A stretch of DNA of 64,000 bases from assembly GCA_012515235.1 (NCBI GenBank), contig JAAYYU010000148.1:1-64000 (forward strand). Direction: 5' to 3'. The notes under the pieces were generated by a model that did not search any database, had not been told where the DNA came from, and worked only from the letters and a program-made list of their open reading frames with translations. Below, in pieces: positions 8,893-17,098 of this stretch. The position numbers and the translations under genes are program-made. Source of the DNA: Candidatus Anammoximicrobium sp. Lineage in GTDB: Bacteria > Planctomycetota > Planctomycetia > Pirellulales > Pirellulaceae. The stretch's first letter is position 1; each line of letters begins with the position of its first letter.

Positions 8893-9854
8893 ACACCACA
8901 CGTGAACTCCGCCTGGCCATGCTCGGCATGATCCAGGGCAACGGCCATCCCTATTCGTGGTCGGCGATTGTCAACGGCTACGATCCGGCCGCCATGGCCG
9001 GGTGTCCTTATCCGGTGATCCCCGTCTATCTGGGCAAACAGCCGCTGGAGTCCGTACGCATCCCCGGCGCACGGGTCACGCACATCTGGACGGACGACCC
9101 GGCCGATGCGCCGCGCGTGGCGGCGGCCAGCAAGATCGAACACGTCGTGGACCGCCCGGAGGACGTGATCGGCCAAGTGGACGCCGCCGTCATTGCCACC
9201 GACGACGGCGACGACCACGTGCGCCGCGCCCGGCCGTTTGTCGAAGCCGGCTTGCCGGTGTTCGTCGATAAACCGCTGGCGACCAACTTCGCCGATTTGC
9301 AGCAGTTCGTGCGCTGGCATCGGGAGGGCCGGGCGATCCTGTCGACCAGCGGGCTGCGTTATGCGCCGGAGATCCGCACAGTGACTCAGCAGGCGGACGA
9401 GTTGGGCGAGTTGCGGTGGATCACCAGCTTGACCTGCAAGACCTGGGAGCGTTACGGAATCCACGCGCTGGAGGCCGTTTATCCGCTCGTCGGGCCGGGC
9501 GTCACCGACGTGCAAACCGTGGCTCAGCCTGGCTCGGACCTGGTCTGTCTCCGCCATCGCAGCGGGGTCCAACTGACCATCGCGGCGATCCACGACGCGG
9601 CGGGCAGTTTCGGCACGGTCCACGTGTACGGCACCCAGGGCCAGTTGCCGCTGCGGCTGACGGACACCTACACCGCGTTTCGCGAGCAGTTGCTGGCGTT
9701 TGTCGAATTCGTCCGCACCGGCCGGCGGCCCTTTTCCTTCGAGCAGACGGCCGAATTGATGGCGATCCTGATCGCCGGCATCCGCAGCCGCGAGCAGTCC
9801 GGGCGAGCCGTCGAGGTGGCCGAGATCCTGCAGCAGTTGGACGGAGCAAACTGA
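8889..9854 (+). CDS. Second Gfo/Idh/MocA-like oxidoreductase, coupled to the first
   Basis: 321 residues, starting in the ATGA overlap with the preceding gene. The N-terminus MLGMIQGNGHPYSW is atypical: the Rossmann Gly-rich loop is not canonical. The DKP motif in VFVDKPLATN replaces the usual EKP. Several planctomycete relatives with this start are annotated as Gfo/Idh/MocA-like without a proven reaction. The gene pair probably acts on one sugar-derived substrate. The unusual dinucleotide loop means catalysis may differ from the family norm. Confidence 0.75.
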   Translation: MNTTRELRLAMLGMIQGNGHPYSWSAIVNGYDPAAMAGCPYPVIPVYLGKQPLESVRIPGARVTHIWTDDPADAPRVAAASKIEHVVDRPEDVIGQVDAAVIATDDGDDHVRRARPFVEAGLPVFVDKPLATNFADLQQFVRWHREGRAILSTSGLRYAPEIRTVTQQADELGELRWITSLTCKTWERYGIHALEAVYPLVGPGVTDVQTVAQPGSDLVCLRHRSGVQLTIAAIHDAAGSFGTVHVYGTQGQLPLRLTDTYTAFREQLLAFVEFVRTGRRPFSFEQTAELMAILIAGIRSREQSGRAVEVAEILQQLDGAN

Positions 9855-9980
9855 CACCTGCCAAACAGATTCCACTGTTTTATCTCGGCGAACGACGGCG
9901 CGACGAGGAACCGGACTTCTTGCCTCCCGACATGACGAACCTCCTGCGACGGCCAACTCTCAATACCCAAGAACGAGTCA

Positions 9981-10568
9981 ATGGAAAAGACTCCCGACCC
10001 TTTTCCGGGCAAACCAACTAACATCAGAGATGAACACGCAACTACCCAAACGGAGACCGTAAACGCAATGCCAATCATCGCAACTTGGCTTTCAGATCTT
10101 TGCATTGGCATCTGGTCTGTTGTCGGTGCCTTCGCGCTTGTTTTCGGACTGCTGTCGTCGCTGTCGATCGCTCGGAAATTCGTCAAGGGCGTGGTTTCCG
10201 AAGCACTCAAAGACCCAAGCATACTTGCGTCCGTCGCCGCACTGGTCAAGCCCGATCTCGTATTCGATGAAAACGGCGCGGTGCTGTCAGACCGCGGAGC
10301 CTGGGCGGCGATCAAAGAAGACGGGATCAAGATCACCAAGGATGACAGCGACAACGATGTAACAAGAGGGCTCCCGGTTACGATTCGCATCGCCTTCACA
10401 AAACACCTTCCAACCGCTCCACTTCTGACGCCGATTTGTCCTGATGGCATTTTCGTTATCTCCACTCGTGGGCAACAATTTGAATGGGTCTACACCTTGA
10501 AATACTCGATGCGATGCGACGTGGACGATGGACCAATCGTCCGCACTTATCGCCTTGAACTACTATGA
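9981..10568 (+). CDS. Hypothetical protein with one membrane segment
   Basis: 195 residues, not recognised. A hydrophobic stretch from about residue 33 to 62 (LCIGIWSVVGAFALVFGLLS and on) is one membrane span. It is followed by a basic patch and a ~130-residue polar domain rich in Asp and beta-prone sequence. The ribosome site before ATG 9981 is weak, and ATG 10068 is an alternative that would still keep the span. It sits at the left edge of a toxin-antitoxin patch. Base composition here is less GC-rich than in the neighbouring metabolic genes, which suggests acquired DNA. Confidence 0.5.
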   Translation: MEKTPDPFPGKPTNIRDEHATTQTETVNAMPIIATWLSDLCIGIWSVVGAFALVFGLLSSLSIARKFVKGVVSEALKDPSILASVAALVKPDLVFDENGAVLSDRGAWAAIKEDGIKITKDDSDNDVTRGLPVTIRIAFTKHLPTAPLLTPICPDGIFVISTRGQQFEWVYTLKYSMRCDVDDGPIVRTYRLELL

Positions 10569-10637
10569 CTAAAAACGGACGAACCGGGTCGTTACCTCCT
10601 GGACCCGTGTTCCCAGCGGCAGTCTCAGCCGCGTGTG

Positions 10638-10667
10638 GTTGACAGCCGTGCGTCAACGCGCGAAGAT
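10638..10667 (+). promoter_or_regulatory. Candidate promoter and operator of the BrnT-type module
   Basis: GTTGAC (10638-10643) and GTCAAC (10652-10657) form an inverted repeat with an 8-base centre. The left arm contains a perfect -35 TTGACA, with GAAGAT at 10662-10667 after a 17-base spacer. A palindrome over the promoter is what an autorepressing antitoxin would bind. The toxin ATG follows at 10699. Confidence 0.35.
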
Positions 10668-10698
10668 GGTCCCAGGCGACTGAACTGCGGGGACGACG

Positions 10699-10980
10699 AT
10701 GGACGTCGAGTGGGATGACGCGAAGGCGGAAGCCAACGAGCAGAAACATGGCGTGTCATTCGCCGAGGCGTTGACCGTCCTGGCCGACCCGCTGTCGCTC
10801 ACGGGGTTTGACCCGGATCACTCAGACGACGAAGACCGCTACATCACGATGGGTTTGTCGGCCGCTGGTCGATTGCTGCTGGTGTCGCACACAGATCGTG
10901 GCGAAAAGGTGCGGATCATCAGTGCCCGCAAGGCGAGCCGACGTGAGCGGAGGGACTACGAAGATGGCAACTTCCCCTGA
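10699..10980 (+). CDS. brnT: BrnT-family toxin (type II toxin-antitoxin)
   Basis: 93 residues, the usual BrnT size. The family pattern is clear: VEWDDAKAEANEQKHGVSF near the start, then RYITMGLSAAGRLLLVSHTD, and a C-terminal RIISARKASRRERRDYE. BrnT is a RelE-fold ribonuclease toxin; the conserved K/H, Arg and the ISAR-KA-RRER-Y segment match its active region. The stop overlaps the next gene by 17 bases, the toxin-first order typical of BrnTA. It is probably repressed by the downstream antitoxin acting at the palindrome upstream. Confidence 0.88.
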   Translation: MDVEWDDAKAEANEQKHGVSFAEALTVLADPLSLTGFDPDHSDDEDRYITMGLSAAGRLLLVSHTDRGEKVRIISARKASRRERRDYEDGNFP

Positions 10981-11197
10981 CGACACCGAACCGGTTGACG
11001 ACGAACTGCGCCCGGAGTACGACTTCCGCTCGATGCGCGGCGTGGTGCGGGGCAAGTATGCCGCGCGGTACCGGGAGCGACTACGGGTGGTGCGGTTGGC
11101 TGACGACGTCGCAGACGCATTTGCCGATGAGGCGGCCGTCAACGACGCCCTTCGGGCGTACCTGCGTGGCCACCCAGCGGAATCTGGGCGGACTTGA
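10964..11197 (+). CDS. Antitoxin partner of BrnT
   Basis: 77 residues, ATG at 10964 inside the end of the toxin gene. The sequence has an acidic start, then RPEYDFRSMRGVVRGKYA, then a C-terminal segment VRLADDVADAFADEAAVNDA that could form a ribbon-helix-helix type DNA-binding unit. It is not the textbook CopG-like BrnA sequence but belongs to the short antitoxin-like proteins often found after BrnT-type toxins. It would neutralise the toxin and repress the operon. The assignment rests mostly on position and overlap. Confidence 0.72.
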   Translation: MATSPDDTEPVDDELRPEYDFRSMRGVVRGKYAARYRERLRVVRLADDVADAFADEAAVNDALRAYLRGHPAESGRT

Positions 11198-11677
11198 CCA
11201 TCGATTGCAGCCGAGCGGCGGATCGGGTCGGTCCTGAAGTCAGACCTTTCTGGCCGCCGCGGGTTGAATCGTGTCGTTCGTGCGGTCTCGCGGCGTCGAG
11301 CTGAATGGCCCGCAAATGCGGCTCGTGTGTCGGTGCGTCGCTGGCCCGGGTGTGGTGCCGAGGTTGGCCGGTCGTCGTCTATTTCCGGGGAGGAAAAAAA
11401 TGTCGGGAACCGTTGTCGAGGTTGCTGGAAAGTACTTGCCTGGCTTGCCGGCTGCGCGGTACAGTGGCAACCAACACGAAGGGCGACGACCGCGGATCCG
11501 GAACCGCACGAACCAAGCGGTGAACGGGAGTCGCCGATGACGCGGGTTTTGAAATCATAGTGTTTTGGCGGCGGCCCCGTTGCCGCCGTCGTTCGGGCTG
11601 CCAGTTGGTCGGGCCTTTACCCAGCCGTTGCCCCGATGCTACGATGGAAGCAGTCAGGTAAACGACCGGGGGCCACT
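11198..11677. other. 480-base gap between the two toxin-antitoxin modules
   Basis: No convincing gene was found on either strand. Several overlapping short frames exist but none has family features or a consistent ribosome site. A hairpin GGCGGC...GCCGCC lies near 11565-11590, without a following T-tract. The promoter of the next module should be at the right end, where TACGAT at 11640-11645 could be a -10 box. Confidence 0.4.
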
Positions 11678-11875
11678 ATGACCGAAGCCGTACAGGAACT
11701 GCTGCACACATTCGACGCATTGACCAAGGCCGAGAAACAAGAAGCAACGGTCCAATTGCTTCGTCGTGCTGTCGAGGAAGAGTCAGGCGACGTCCCGGAA
11801 GAGGCGCTGATCGCGGCGGCCGAGGAGCTATTCCTCGAGTTGGACGCTCGGGAGGCCGCCGATGGCCAATCCTAA
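11678..11875 (+). CDS. Small antitoxin-like protein preceding a MazF/PemK toxin
   Basis: 65 residues, strongly acidic and helical (TEAVQELLHTFDALTKAEKQ and following). It lies directly before a MazF/PemK-type toxin with a 14-base overlap, the standard antitoxin-toxin layout. It resembles the short addiction-module proteins that carry a TFDALTxAEK-type helix and an acidic C-terminus ending in LELDARE. The start is ATG 11678; an in-frame ATG at 11636 would add 14 residues without a family match. The role is inferred from context. Confidence 0.72.
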   Translation: MTEAVQELLHTFDALTKAEKQEATVQLLRRAVEEESGDVPEEALIAAAEELFLELDAREAADGQS

Positions 11876-12179
11876 CCGTGGCGAGGTCTGGCTTGTCGAT
11901 CTCGGCCTGGCCGCCAAGACGCGGCCCTGTGTGATCCTCAGCGTGCCCGCGAACGGGCACAACGATCGCGTTTTGGTCACGCTGGTGACGCACACGACCA
12001 GTCCACGCGGTTCACAGTTCGAGGTGGCGTTGCCAGTGCGGTTCCTCAAGGCGGGCGCATTTGACGCCCAGAACTTGGTGACTGTGCCGCACGCGAAATT
12101 GGTCCGGAAACTCGGAGCGCTATCGGCGGAGCAGTTGGCCGAGGTCGTAGCCGCCGTCCGCCGGTGGTTGGACCTCTAA
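11862..12179 (+). CDS. MazF/PemK-family endoribonuclease toxin
   Basis: 105 residues with the MazF/PemK hallmark at the start, NRGEVWLVDLGLAAKTRPCV, including the RGEVW strand and the KTRPCVIL segment containing the active-site Arg. LVTLVTHTTSPRGSQFEV follows and contains the conserved Thr/Ser region. Family members cut mRNA at short specific sites in translation-independent fashion. It is encoded just after its probable antitoxin and overlaps it. All key residues look intact, so this is a functional-looking module. Confidence 0.86.
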   Translation: MANPNRGEVWLVDLGLAAKTRPCVILSVPANGHNDRVLVTLVTHTTSPRGSQFEVALPVRFLKAGAFDAQNLVTVPHAKLVRKLGALSAEQLAEVVAAVRRWLDL

Positions 12180-12617
12180 GTGGGCCGCAGGCCCGAACAA
12201 CCGATCGGGATAGGGGTCCGGGTTGCCCCGGAGCCCCTCCCACATCACGAGAGCAGGCGGGTCCGCACTAGGCGGTTCGGCTCTTGGCAGTAAGCGTCTT
12301 CCAGATCCCTAACAGACTCGGCAAACCTCGTTCTTCCAAGAGTGCCGCCCTACGCCGTTAACCTCAATTCCTGCTCGCCTTTCACCTCGCGGGCGAGGCG
12401 TTGTTGCGCTCGCGTGGCGTGCACGATTTCCGGCGGCCCCGGCGGCGGGCCGTAGTCTTTCTTCTTCGGGTAGTCGCGACTGGCTTTGGACGTGCGAAGG
12501 TACCCCCCCTCCAAAAAATGTTCATGCACGCTTGCAGAAAGGACACTAATCGCGCATGGAAGCCCTGTCCGGTGGCCGTCTTCCGCTGGGGCCGCATCCT
12601 TGTTAGACTGATTCCCC
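12180..12617. other. Gap of about 440 bases with strong secondary structure
   Basis: No credible gene was found. GGGCC-GCA-GGCCC at 12182-12194 immediately follows the toxin stop. A longer hairpin spans 12213-12238 (see the separate entry). A minus-strand frame ending at 12350 gives readable but unrecognised sequence (DYPKKKDYGPPPGPPEIVH) in its last 60 codons, which could be a fragment of an unknown gene. Confidence 0.4.
12213..12285 (-). ncRNA. Structured element, possibly the decayed 3' end of a group II intron
   Basis: Read on the minus strand, 12283-12251 is a 33-nt segment bounded by GAGC and GCTC, containing CCGC-CTAGT-GCGG. It is followed by GTGGGAGGGG and a GC-rich hairpin with CCGGGGCAACCCGG. 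The order 'GAGCCG... ~34-nt hairpin, then GTGGGAGGGG' resembles domain V and the downstream part of bacterial group II introns. The lower stem is poorly paired and no maturase is present, so at most it is a remnant. It could equally be an unrelated palindromic repeat. Confidence 0.2.
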
Positions 12618-13388
12618 ATGAATACACGCTCCAGCCGCTTGTTGAGGAAGTTTCGCGCGGGCCAGTCGGCCACGTGCATGAAGATGAACCTGGGCGATCC
12701 CCGCATTGTGGAACTGGCCGGACTGGCCGGCGTCGACGCGGTGTGGCTGTGCAACGAGCACGTGCCCAACGATTGGCTCAATCTGGAGAACCAGATCCGC
12801 GCTGCCCGGCTGTACGACATGGACACGATTGTGCGCGTGGCCAAGGGCAGCTACAGCGATTACGTCAAGCCGCTGGAGGCCGACGCGACCGGCTTGATGG
12901 TTCCTCACGTGACGACCGCGGACGAAGCGCGGCACATCGTCCAGATGACCCGCTTTCAGCCGCTGGGCCGGCGCGCCTGGGACGGCGGCAACATCGACGG
13001 GCGATTCTGTCAGGTGCCGGTGGCGGAGTATCTGCACCACAGCAACACCGAGCGGGTATTGATTTTCCAGATCGAATCGCGGGAAGCCTTGGCCAACGTC
13101 GAGGAGATCGCGGCGGTGCCCGGCTTTGACGGCCTGTTGTTCGGTCCCGGCGATTTCAGCCATCTGATCGGGTGTGCGGGGCAGATTCGCGAGCCGGAGG
13201 TTGTGGCCGCACGGCAGCGCGTGGCGGCGGTGGCCCGGAAGCACGGCAAGTTTGCCATGTCCGCCGGGTTGTTCGAGCCGCGGAGCGTGCTGGAGGCCGA
13301 GGGCTATGGCGTGTTCAATGTGGGCGCCGACGTGATCGGTTTGGGAGACTACTTTCGGGCGAAGCTCGCCGACTTTGAGAAGCCATGA
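12618..13388 (+). CDS. HpcH/HpaI-family aldolase (2-keto-3-deoxy acid type)
   Basis: 256 residues, the normal size for class II HpcH/HpaI aldolases. These are TIM-barrel enzymes that cleave 2-keto-3-deoxy sugar acids to pyruvate and an aldehyde using a divalent metal. Visible motifs are GVDAVWLCNEH early, VRVAKGSY mid-protein, VLIFQIESREA with the metal-binding Glu, and GLLFGPGDFSH with the metal-binding Asp. It is cytoplasmic. It overlaps the following SDR gene by ATGA, so aldolase and dehydrogenase are made together. This fits breakdown of a deoxy-keto acid whose phosphorylation or oxidation is handled elsewhere in the window. No strong ribosome site precedes ATG 12618. Confidence 0.82.
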   Translation: MNTRSSRLLRKFRAGQSATCMKMNLGDPRIVELAGLAGVDAVWLCNEHVPNDWLNLENQIRAARLYDMDTIVRVAKGSYSDYVKPLEADATGLMVPHVTTADEARHIVQMTRFQPLGRRAWDGGNIDGRFCQVPVAEYLHHSNTERVLIFQIESREALANVEEIAAVPGFDGLLFGPGDFSHLIGCAGQIREPEVVAARQRVAAVARKHGKFAMSAGLFEPRSVLEAEGYGVFNVGADVIGLGDYFRAKLADFEKP

Positions 13389-14164
13389 CAATCCTGGATC
13401 AATTCAGCCTGGATGGGAAAGTAATCGTGCTGACCGGCGCCGCCGGCCTGTACGGCCGCGGTTTAGCGGCGACGTTGGCGGAGGCGGGACCTGCGTTGGT
13501 GATCGCCTCGCGGAGTCTGCCGCGTCTGCAGCAAGTGGCGGACGAGGAGACGGCCCGCGGCTTTGTGGTCGTCGCAGAACCGCTGGACCAGGGCGATGAG
13601 GCCTCGGTGCTGGCCTTGCGCGACCGCGTGCTGGAACGGTTTGGACGGGTCGATGGCCTGGTGAACAATTCGGTGCTCCGTCCGATGCGTTCACCGGACG
13701 CTCCGGCCGCGGCCTGGGAAGAATCGATGCGCGTGAACGCCACGGGCGTGTTCCTGATGACGCGCGCCTTTGGCGAGGTCATGTGTTCGCAGCAGTCGGG
13801 CAGCGTCGTCAACATCAGCTCGATCCAAGGCATGGTCGGGCCTAGCTTGGAGTTGTACGCCGGCACGGACATGGGCACGCCGCCGCCGGACTATTTCTTT
13901 CACAAGGCCGGCATGTTGAACCTGACGCGTTTCTATGCCAGCCTGTTCGGCCGGCACGGCGTGCGCGTCAACACGGTCTCGCCCGGCGGCTTCTTCAACC
14001 ACCAGCCGGAGCCGTTCCTGTCCCGTTATTGCGAACACACGATGCTGGGCCGGATGGCCGACAGCAGCGACTTGGGCGGCGCTGTGGTCTTTCTCCTCAG
14101 CGACGCCTCGCGGTACATCACGGCCGCCAACCTGGCCGTGGACGGCGGTTACACGGCCAAGTGA
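13385..14164 (+). CDS. Short-chain dehydrogenase/reductase (SDR)
   Basis: 259 residues, a classical SDR. TGAAGLYG at residues 17-24 is the TGxxxGxG cofactor loop. NNSV replaces the usual NNAG. VVNISS carries the catalytic Ser strand, and Y170-FFH-K174 is the YxxxK catalytic pair. The C-terminus ends in LAVDGGYTAK, the usual SDR ending. It starts in a four-base overlap with the aldolase gene. It probably oxidises or reduces a sugar-acid intermediate upstream of the aldolase. The coenzyme preference is not clear from the loop alone. Confidence 0.85.
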   Translation: MTILDQFSLDGKVIVLTGAAGLYGRGLAATLAEAGPALVIASRSLPRLQQVADEETARGFVVVAEPLDQGDEASVLALRDRVLERFGRVDGLVNNSVLRPMRSPDAPAAAWEESMRVNATGVFLMTRAFGEVMCSQQSGSVVNISSIQGMVGPSLELYAGTDMGTPPPDYFFHKAGMLNLTRFYASLFGRHGVRVNTVSPGGFFNHQPEPFLSRYCEHTMLGRMADSSDLGGAVVFLLSDASRYITAANLAVDGGYTAK

Positions 14165-14234
14165 AGGCGATGGAACTGCGTCCGGATCAGGATTCCCGGG
14201 GGGAACCGCACCGATCCATCACACGAGTGGGCAG

Positions 14235-15779
14235 TTGGCTACGATACCATCGCGCGACACGGACTATGTGGTTCTCCAGAAGGCGACCTTTCGCGGCCCC
14301 GCGGGTCCCGTCTTTGTGAACACGGATTTCCGCTTGCCCGCGGGCGAGCGGTGGGCGATTCGCGGGGCGAGCGGTTCGGGGAAATCCCTCTTCGTGGCCG
14401 GCGTCACGGGCCGGTTGCCGCTGCTTTCGGGTTCCCTCCGGCATCCGTTTCTGGCGGGCGATCCGCGCTGTGTCGATTCCGTTTACGGTGTGTTGCCGAC
14501 GCGGTCCATCGCCGTTGCGTCGATGGCCGAGCATCGGGCGCTGATGGCAAGTCGCGCCTTTCACCAACTTCGCTGGCACGGTTCCCTTTCGTCCCAAGCC
14601 GCCACGGTTGCGGACTTCCTCTCGCAGGGCGAGGTCGAGAAACGCAACCCGTTTTCGGTATCGACCCCTGAGGAAACGGCCAGGTTTTTTGCCGCGTACG
14701 CCCGCGAAGTGGAGCGCTTTGCGCTTTCCCCTTTGCTCGATCGGCCGCTGGTTGCCCTGTCGAACGGAGAACTGCATCGGCTGCTGATCGCCCGCGCCCT
14801 GATGCTTGATCCGCGTCTGCTGATCGTCGTCGATCCTTATGCGGGAATCGACGCCCCGACGCGTGACCGGTTGACCGCCCTGTTTGCCGCCTTGCCCGAC
14901 GCCGGCACCGCCGTGCTTCACGTGGCGGCGCGCGACGAAGACGTGGCGCCCGACGTCACCCACGAAGTGTGGCTGGAAGCCGGCGCCGTCGCGCATGCGG
15001 GTCCGCGGACGACACCCGGCCGCAACGAGACGCGGCGCGACGGAACGCCGGCGAGCAACCTCCTCGGCCGCGTTTGCGAGGCGTCAAGGCCGGCGGCCCA
15101 GGCCGTCCTCGAACTGCGCCAGGTGACCGTCCGCCACGGTTGCGTGACGCTCCTGGACCGCGTGGATTGGACCATTCAACCCGGCGAGCGGTGGGCGCTG
15201 GTCGGCCCCAACGGCGCGGGGAAGAGCACGCTGCTGAGCCTGGCCCTGGCCGACAACCCCCAGGCTTACGCCAACCACGTGGTCGTGGGCGGCCGGCGAC
15301 TGGAGCCCGGCACGAGCATCTGGGATTTGAAGCGGCTGGTCGGTTGGGTGTCGCCCGAACTCGACGTCCACTACCCGCGGGCAACCCCCGCTGTCCAGGT
15401 CGTCGCGAGCGGTTTTGCTTGTTCGCTGGGGCTTCACACGGCACTCGCCGCAGCGCAACGGGCCGCGGCAGCGCTCTGGATCGACCGTCTGGGGCTCCGC
15501 GACCGTGCGGAGACTGCGTACGGGTACCTTTCCAGCCTCGACTGCCGATTGACTCTGCTGGCGCGCGCCTGTGTCAACCAGCCCTTGCTGCTGCTGCTGG
15601 ACGAACCCTGTCAGGGACTCGACGGGGCCGCTCGCAGGCGATTCGCAAGCGCGCTCGAATCCGTCCTGGCCCAACTCCCGGCGGCGCTCGTGTACGCCAC
15701 GCACGAAATGGCCGAGTTGCCGGCGAGCGTCAACCGCGTGCTGGAACTCGCAGGCGGCCGCGTGGTGCGGCGGGTGTAG
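14235..15779 (+). CDS. Double ABC ATPase, ModF-like
   Basis: 514 residues with two ATP-binding domains and no membrane segments, the layout of ModF-type proteins (E. coli ModF is about 490 aa). NBD1 has Walker A GASGSGKS near residue 44 and signature LSNGE at 175-179. Its Walker B reads LLIVVDPY (D200 where the Glu should be), and the H-loop His is replaced (HVAARDED). NBD2 has Walker A GPNGAGKST from residue 324, Walker B LLLLLDEP (D456, E457) and TH for the H-loop, but its signature is LSSLD instead of LSGGQ. So one composite ATP site is complete and the other is degenerate. The start is taken as TTG 14235 because no in-frame ATG precedes the first domain; this is uncertain. It lies 70 bases after the SDR gene. 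Confidence 0.78.
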   Translation: MATIPSRDTDYVVLQKATFRGPAGPVFVNTDFRLPAGERWAIRGASGSGKSLFVAGVTGRLPLLSGSLRHPFLAGDPRCVDSVYGVLPTRSIAVASMAEHRALMASRAFHQLRWHGSLSSQAATVADFLSQGEVEKRNPFSVSTPEETARFFAAYAREVERFALSPLLDRPLVALSNGELHRLLIARALMLDPRLLIVVDPYAGIDAPTRDRLTALFAALPDAGTAVLHVAARDEDVAPDVTHEVWLEAGAVAHAGPRTTPGRNETRRDGTPASNLLGRVCEASRPAAQAVLELRQVTVRHGCVTLLDRVDWTIQPGERWALVGPNGAGKSTLLSLALADNPQAYANHVVVGGRRLEPGTSIWDLKRLVGWVSPELDVHYPRATPAVQVVASGFACSLGLHTALAAAQRAAAALWIDRLGLRDRAETAYGYLSSLDCRLTLLARACVNQPLLLLLDEPCQGLDGAARRRFASALESVLAQLPAALVYATHEMAELPASVNRVLELAGGRVVRRV

Positions 15780-15819
15780 CGGGGCCGGGCGGAGAACTGC
15801 CGCACAACGTGTCCGGCGG

Positions 15820-16866
15820 TCACGAGCAGCGGTCAAGCGGCCCCGATGGTCCGTGGGCGCCTTCTTGCTGGCTGCTCCAAAACCGGCTCAGCCGGGCGAA
15901 TTCGTCGAACATGATCCGCGGCGCTTCCGGCTGGACGCCCACGGCGTCCCAAGCGCCGTAGTCGAACGCGATCATGCCGCCGGCGGGCGTGCTCCAGTGG
16001 CGGACCAACTGCCTCGCCTCCTCGCGGATCTCCCGTTCGTCGCCTCGCGGCAGCGTCGTTTGGATATCCACGGTGGCCAGGAAACAGACTTGCCCGCGGA
16101 ACTGCTCGCCGAACTCGACCAGCCCGTAGCTCCGCGACTGCTGCATGTTAAGCACGTCGACGCCGAGTTCGAGGAAGGTCGGCACAAAGGCATTGATGCG
16201 GCCGCAACTGTGCAAGATCACGTGCCAGCCGCAAGCATGGATCGCCTCGAAGATCGTCTTGTAGCGCGGCGCGAAGAAATCCCGGAGAATGTTCGGACCC
16301 ACGAAAGTTTGTTCCTGAGTGCCCCAGTCGTCGGCGACGAACAGCGCGTCGATCCGCTCGCCGAACCGGCGATGCAGTTCGGCGCACTGCTGGACCTTGA
16401 ACTCGACGATCATGTCCAGCACGCGGCCCGTCTTTTCGGGTTCCAGGTAGAAGTCCTCCAGCGTCTGGGTGAAGCCTCGCAGCTTGTGCAATCGCGAGAA
16501 CAGCAGCGAATGGGCGGTGAGCGCCACGTAGCGGTCGCCGGCCTCGTCCAACAACGGCTCCAAGCGTTCGTAGTAGAACGGATTCCGCGGGTCCGGCGGA
16601 CGGTAGCCGTCCAGCGCGGACCAGTCCGACAAGGGACAATCGGTCACTTGGCCGATGTTCTTCAACTCGGTCGTGCTCCAGCCGCAGCCCCAATCGTCGG
16701 GCCCTGGACGGTCGAAGAACCAGCCCGCCTGGGCCCGGTCCATCTCCCAGATGTTGCACACGTCGTCCGGAAACTCCGGCAGCTTGTGGTTCCAGTGCTG
16801 CCAGAACGGCAGACGCGGCGGATGCTGAAACTCGATCGCACGGCGGACCAGTTCGCGACGTTCCAT
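15820..16866 (-). CDS. Uroporphyrinogen-decarboxylase-like / methyltransferase-type TIM barrel protein
   Basis: 348 residues starting MERRELVRRAIEFQHPPRLP, the standard opening of the URO-D superfamily. The barrel motifs include LFVADDWGTQE, VILHSCGRI with a His/Cys pair, and VDVLNMQQ. In this superfamily the HxCG segment binds zinc in corrinoid methyltransferases (MtaA/CmuA type), while true HemE lacks it, so a methyl-transfer or demethylation role is more likely than heme synthesis. Many planctomycete paralogues sit next to sugar catabolism genes, as here. The longer upstream frame to 16968 is low-complexity and rejected. It converges with the ModF-like gene. Confidence 0.78.
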   Translation of the reverse strand: MERRELVRRAIEFQHPPRLPFWQHWNHKLPEFPDDVCNIWEMDRAQAGWFFDRPGPDDWGCGWSTTELKNIGQVTDCPLSDWSALDGYRPPDPRNPFYYERLEPLLDEAGDRYVALTAHSLLFSRLHKLRGFTQTLEDFYLEPEKTGRVLDMIVEFKVQQCAELHRRFGERIDALFVADDWGTQEQTFVGPNILRDFFAPRYKTIFEAIHACGWHVILHSCGRINAFVPTFLELGVDVLNMQQSRSYGLVEFGEQFRGQVCFLATVDIQTTLPRGDEREIREEARQLVRHWSTPAGGMIAFDYGAWDAVGVQPEAPRIMFDEFARLSRFWSSQQEGAHGPSGPLDRCS

Positions 16867-17098
16867 GATTTGTGTTGCCGGTTTCGGGTTACGGGTTGCG
16901 AAATACGGGTTGCGGAATACGGAGGTCCCAGTTAGGGGGCGCGGGATTAGGGCGTCCGGGCTGGACAACGAGGTTCCATCGCCGACACTGTCATCACTCG
17001 CCGGTCTGCAGCGAGCCGGGTTGCGAACGGCCCTCTCCCGCCGGCCGCAACTCGTATTCGGCGTCTGGCAAAGTGCCTCCTGTCTTCCGCCTTCCGCA
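16867..17098. other. 232-base gap with a short tandem repeat
   Basis: Between two minus-strand genes. It contains two consecutive copies of the 14-base unit ACGGGTTGCGRAAT at 16891-16918, preceded by a related half-copy. No gene and no clear promoter were found. Confidence 0.5.

Noticed and set aside
11240..11560. Several overlapping short frames between the toxin-antitoxin modules
   Set aside because: No consistent start, no family pattern and Arg-rich shadow composition in all frames.
12350..12844. Minus-strand frame overlapping the aldolase gene start
   Set aside because: Most of it is antisense to the aldolase. Only the last 60 codons look protein-like, and I could not link them to a family.
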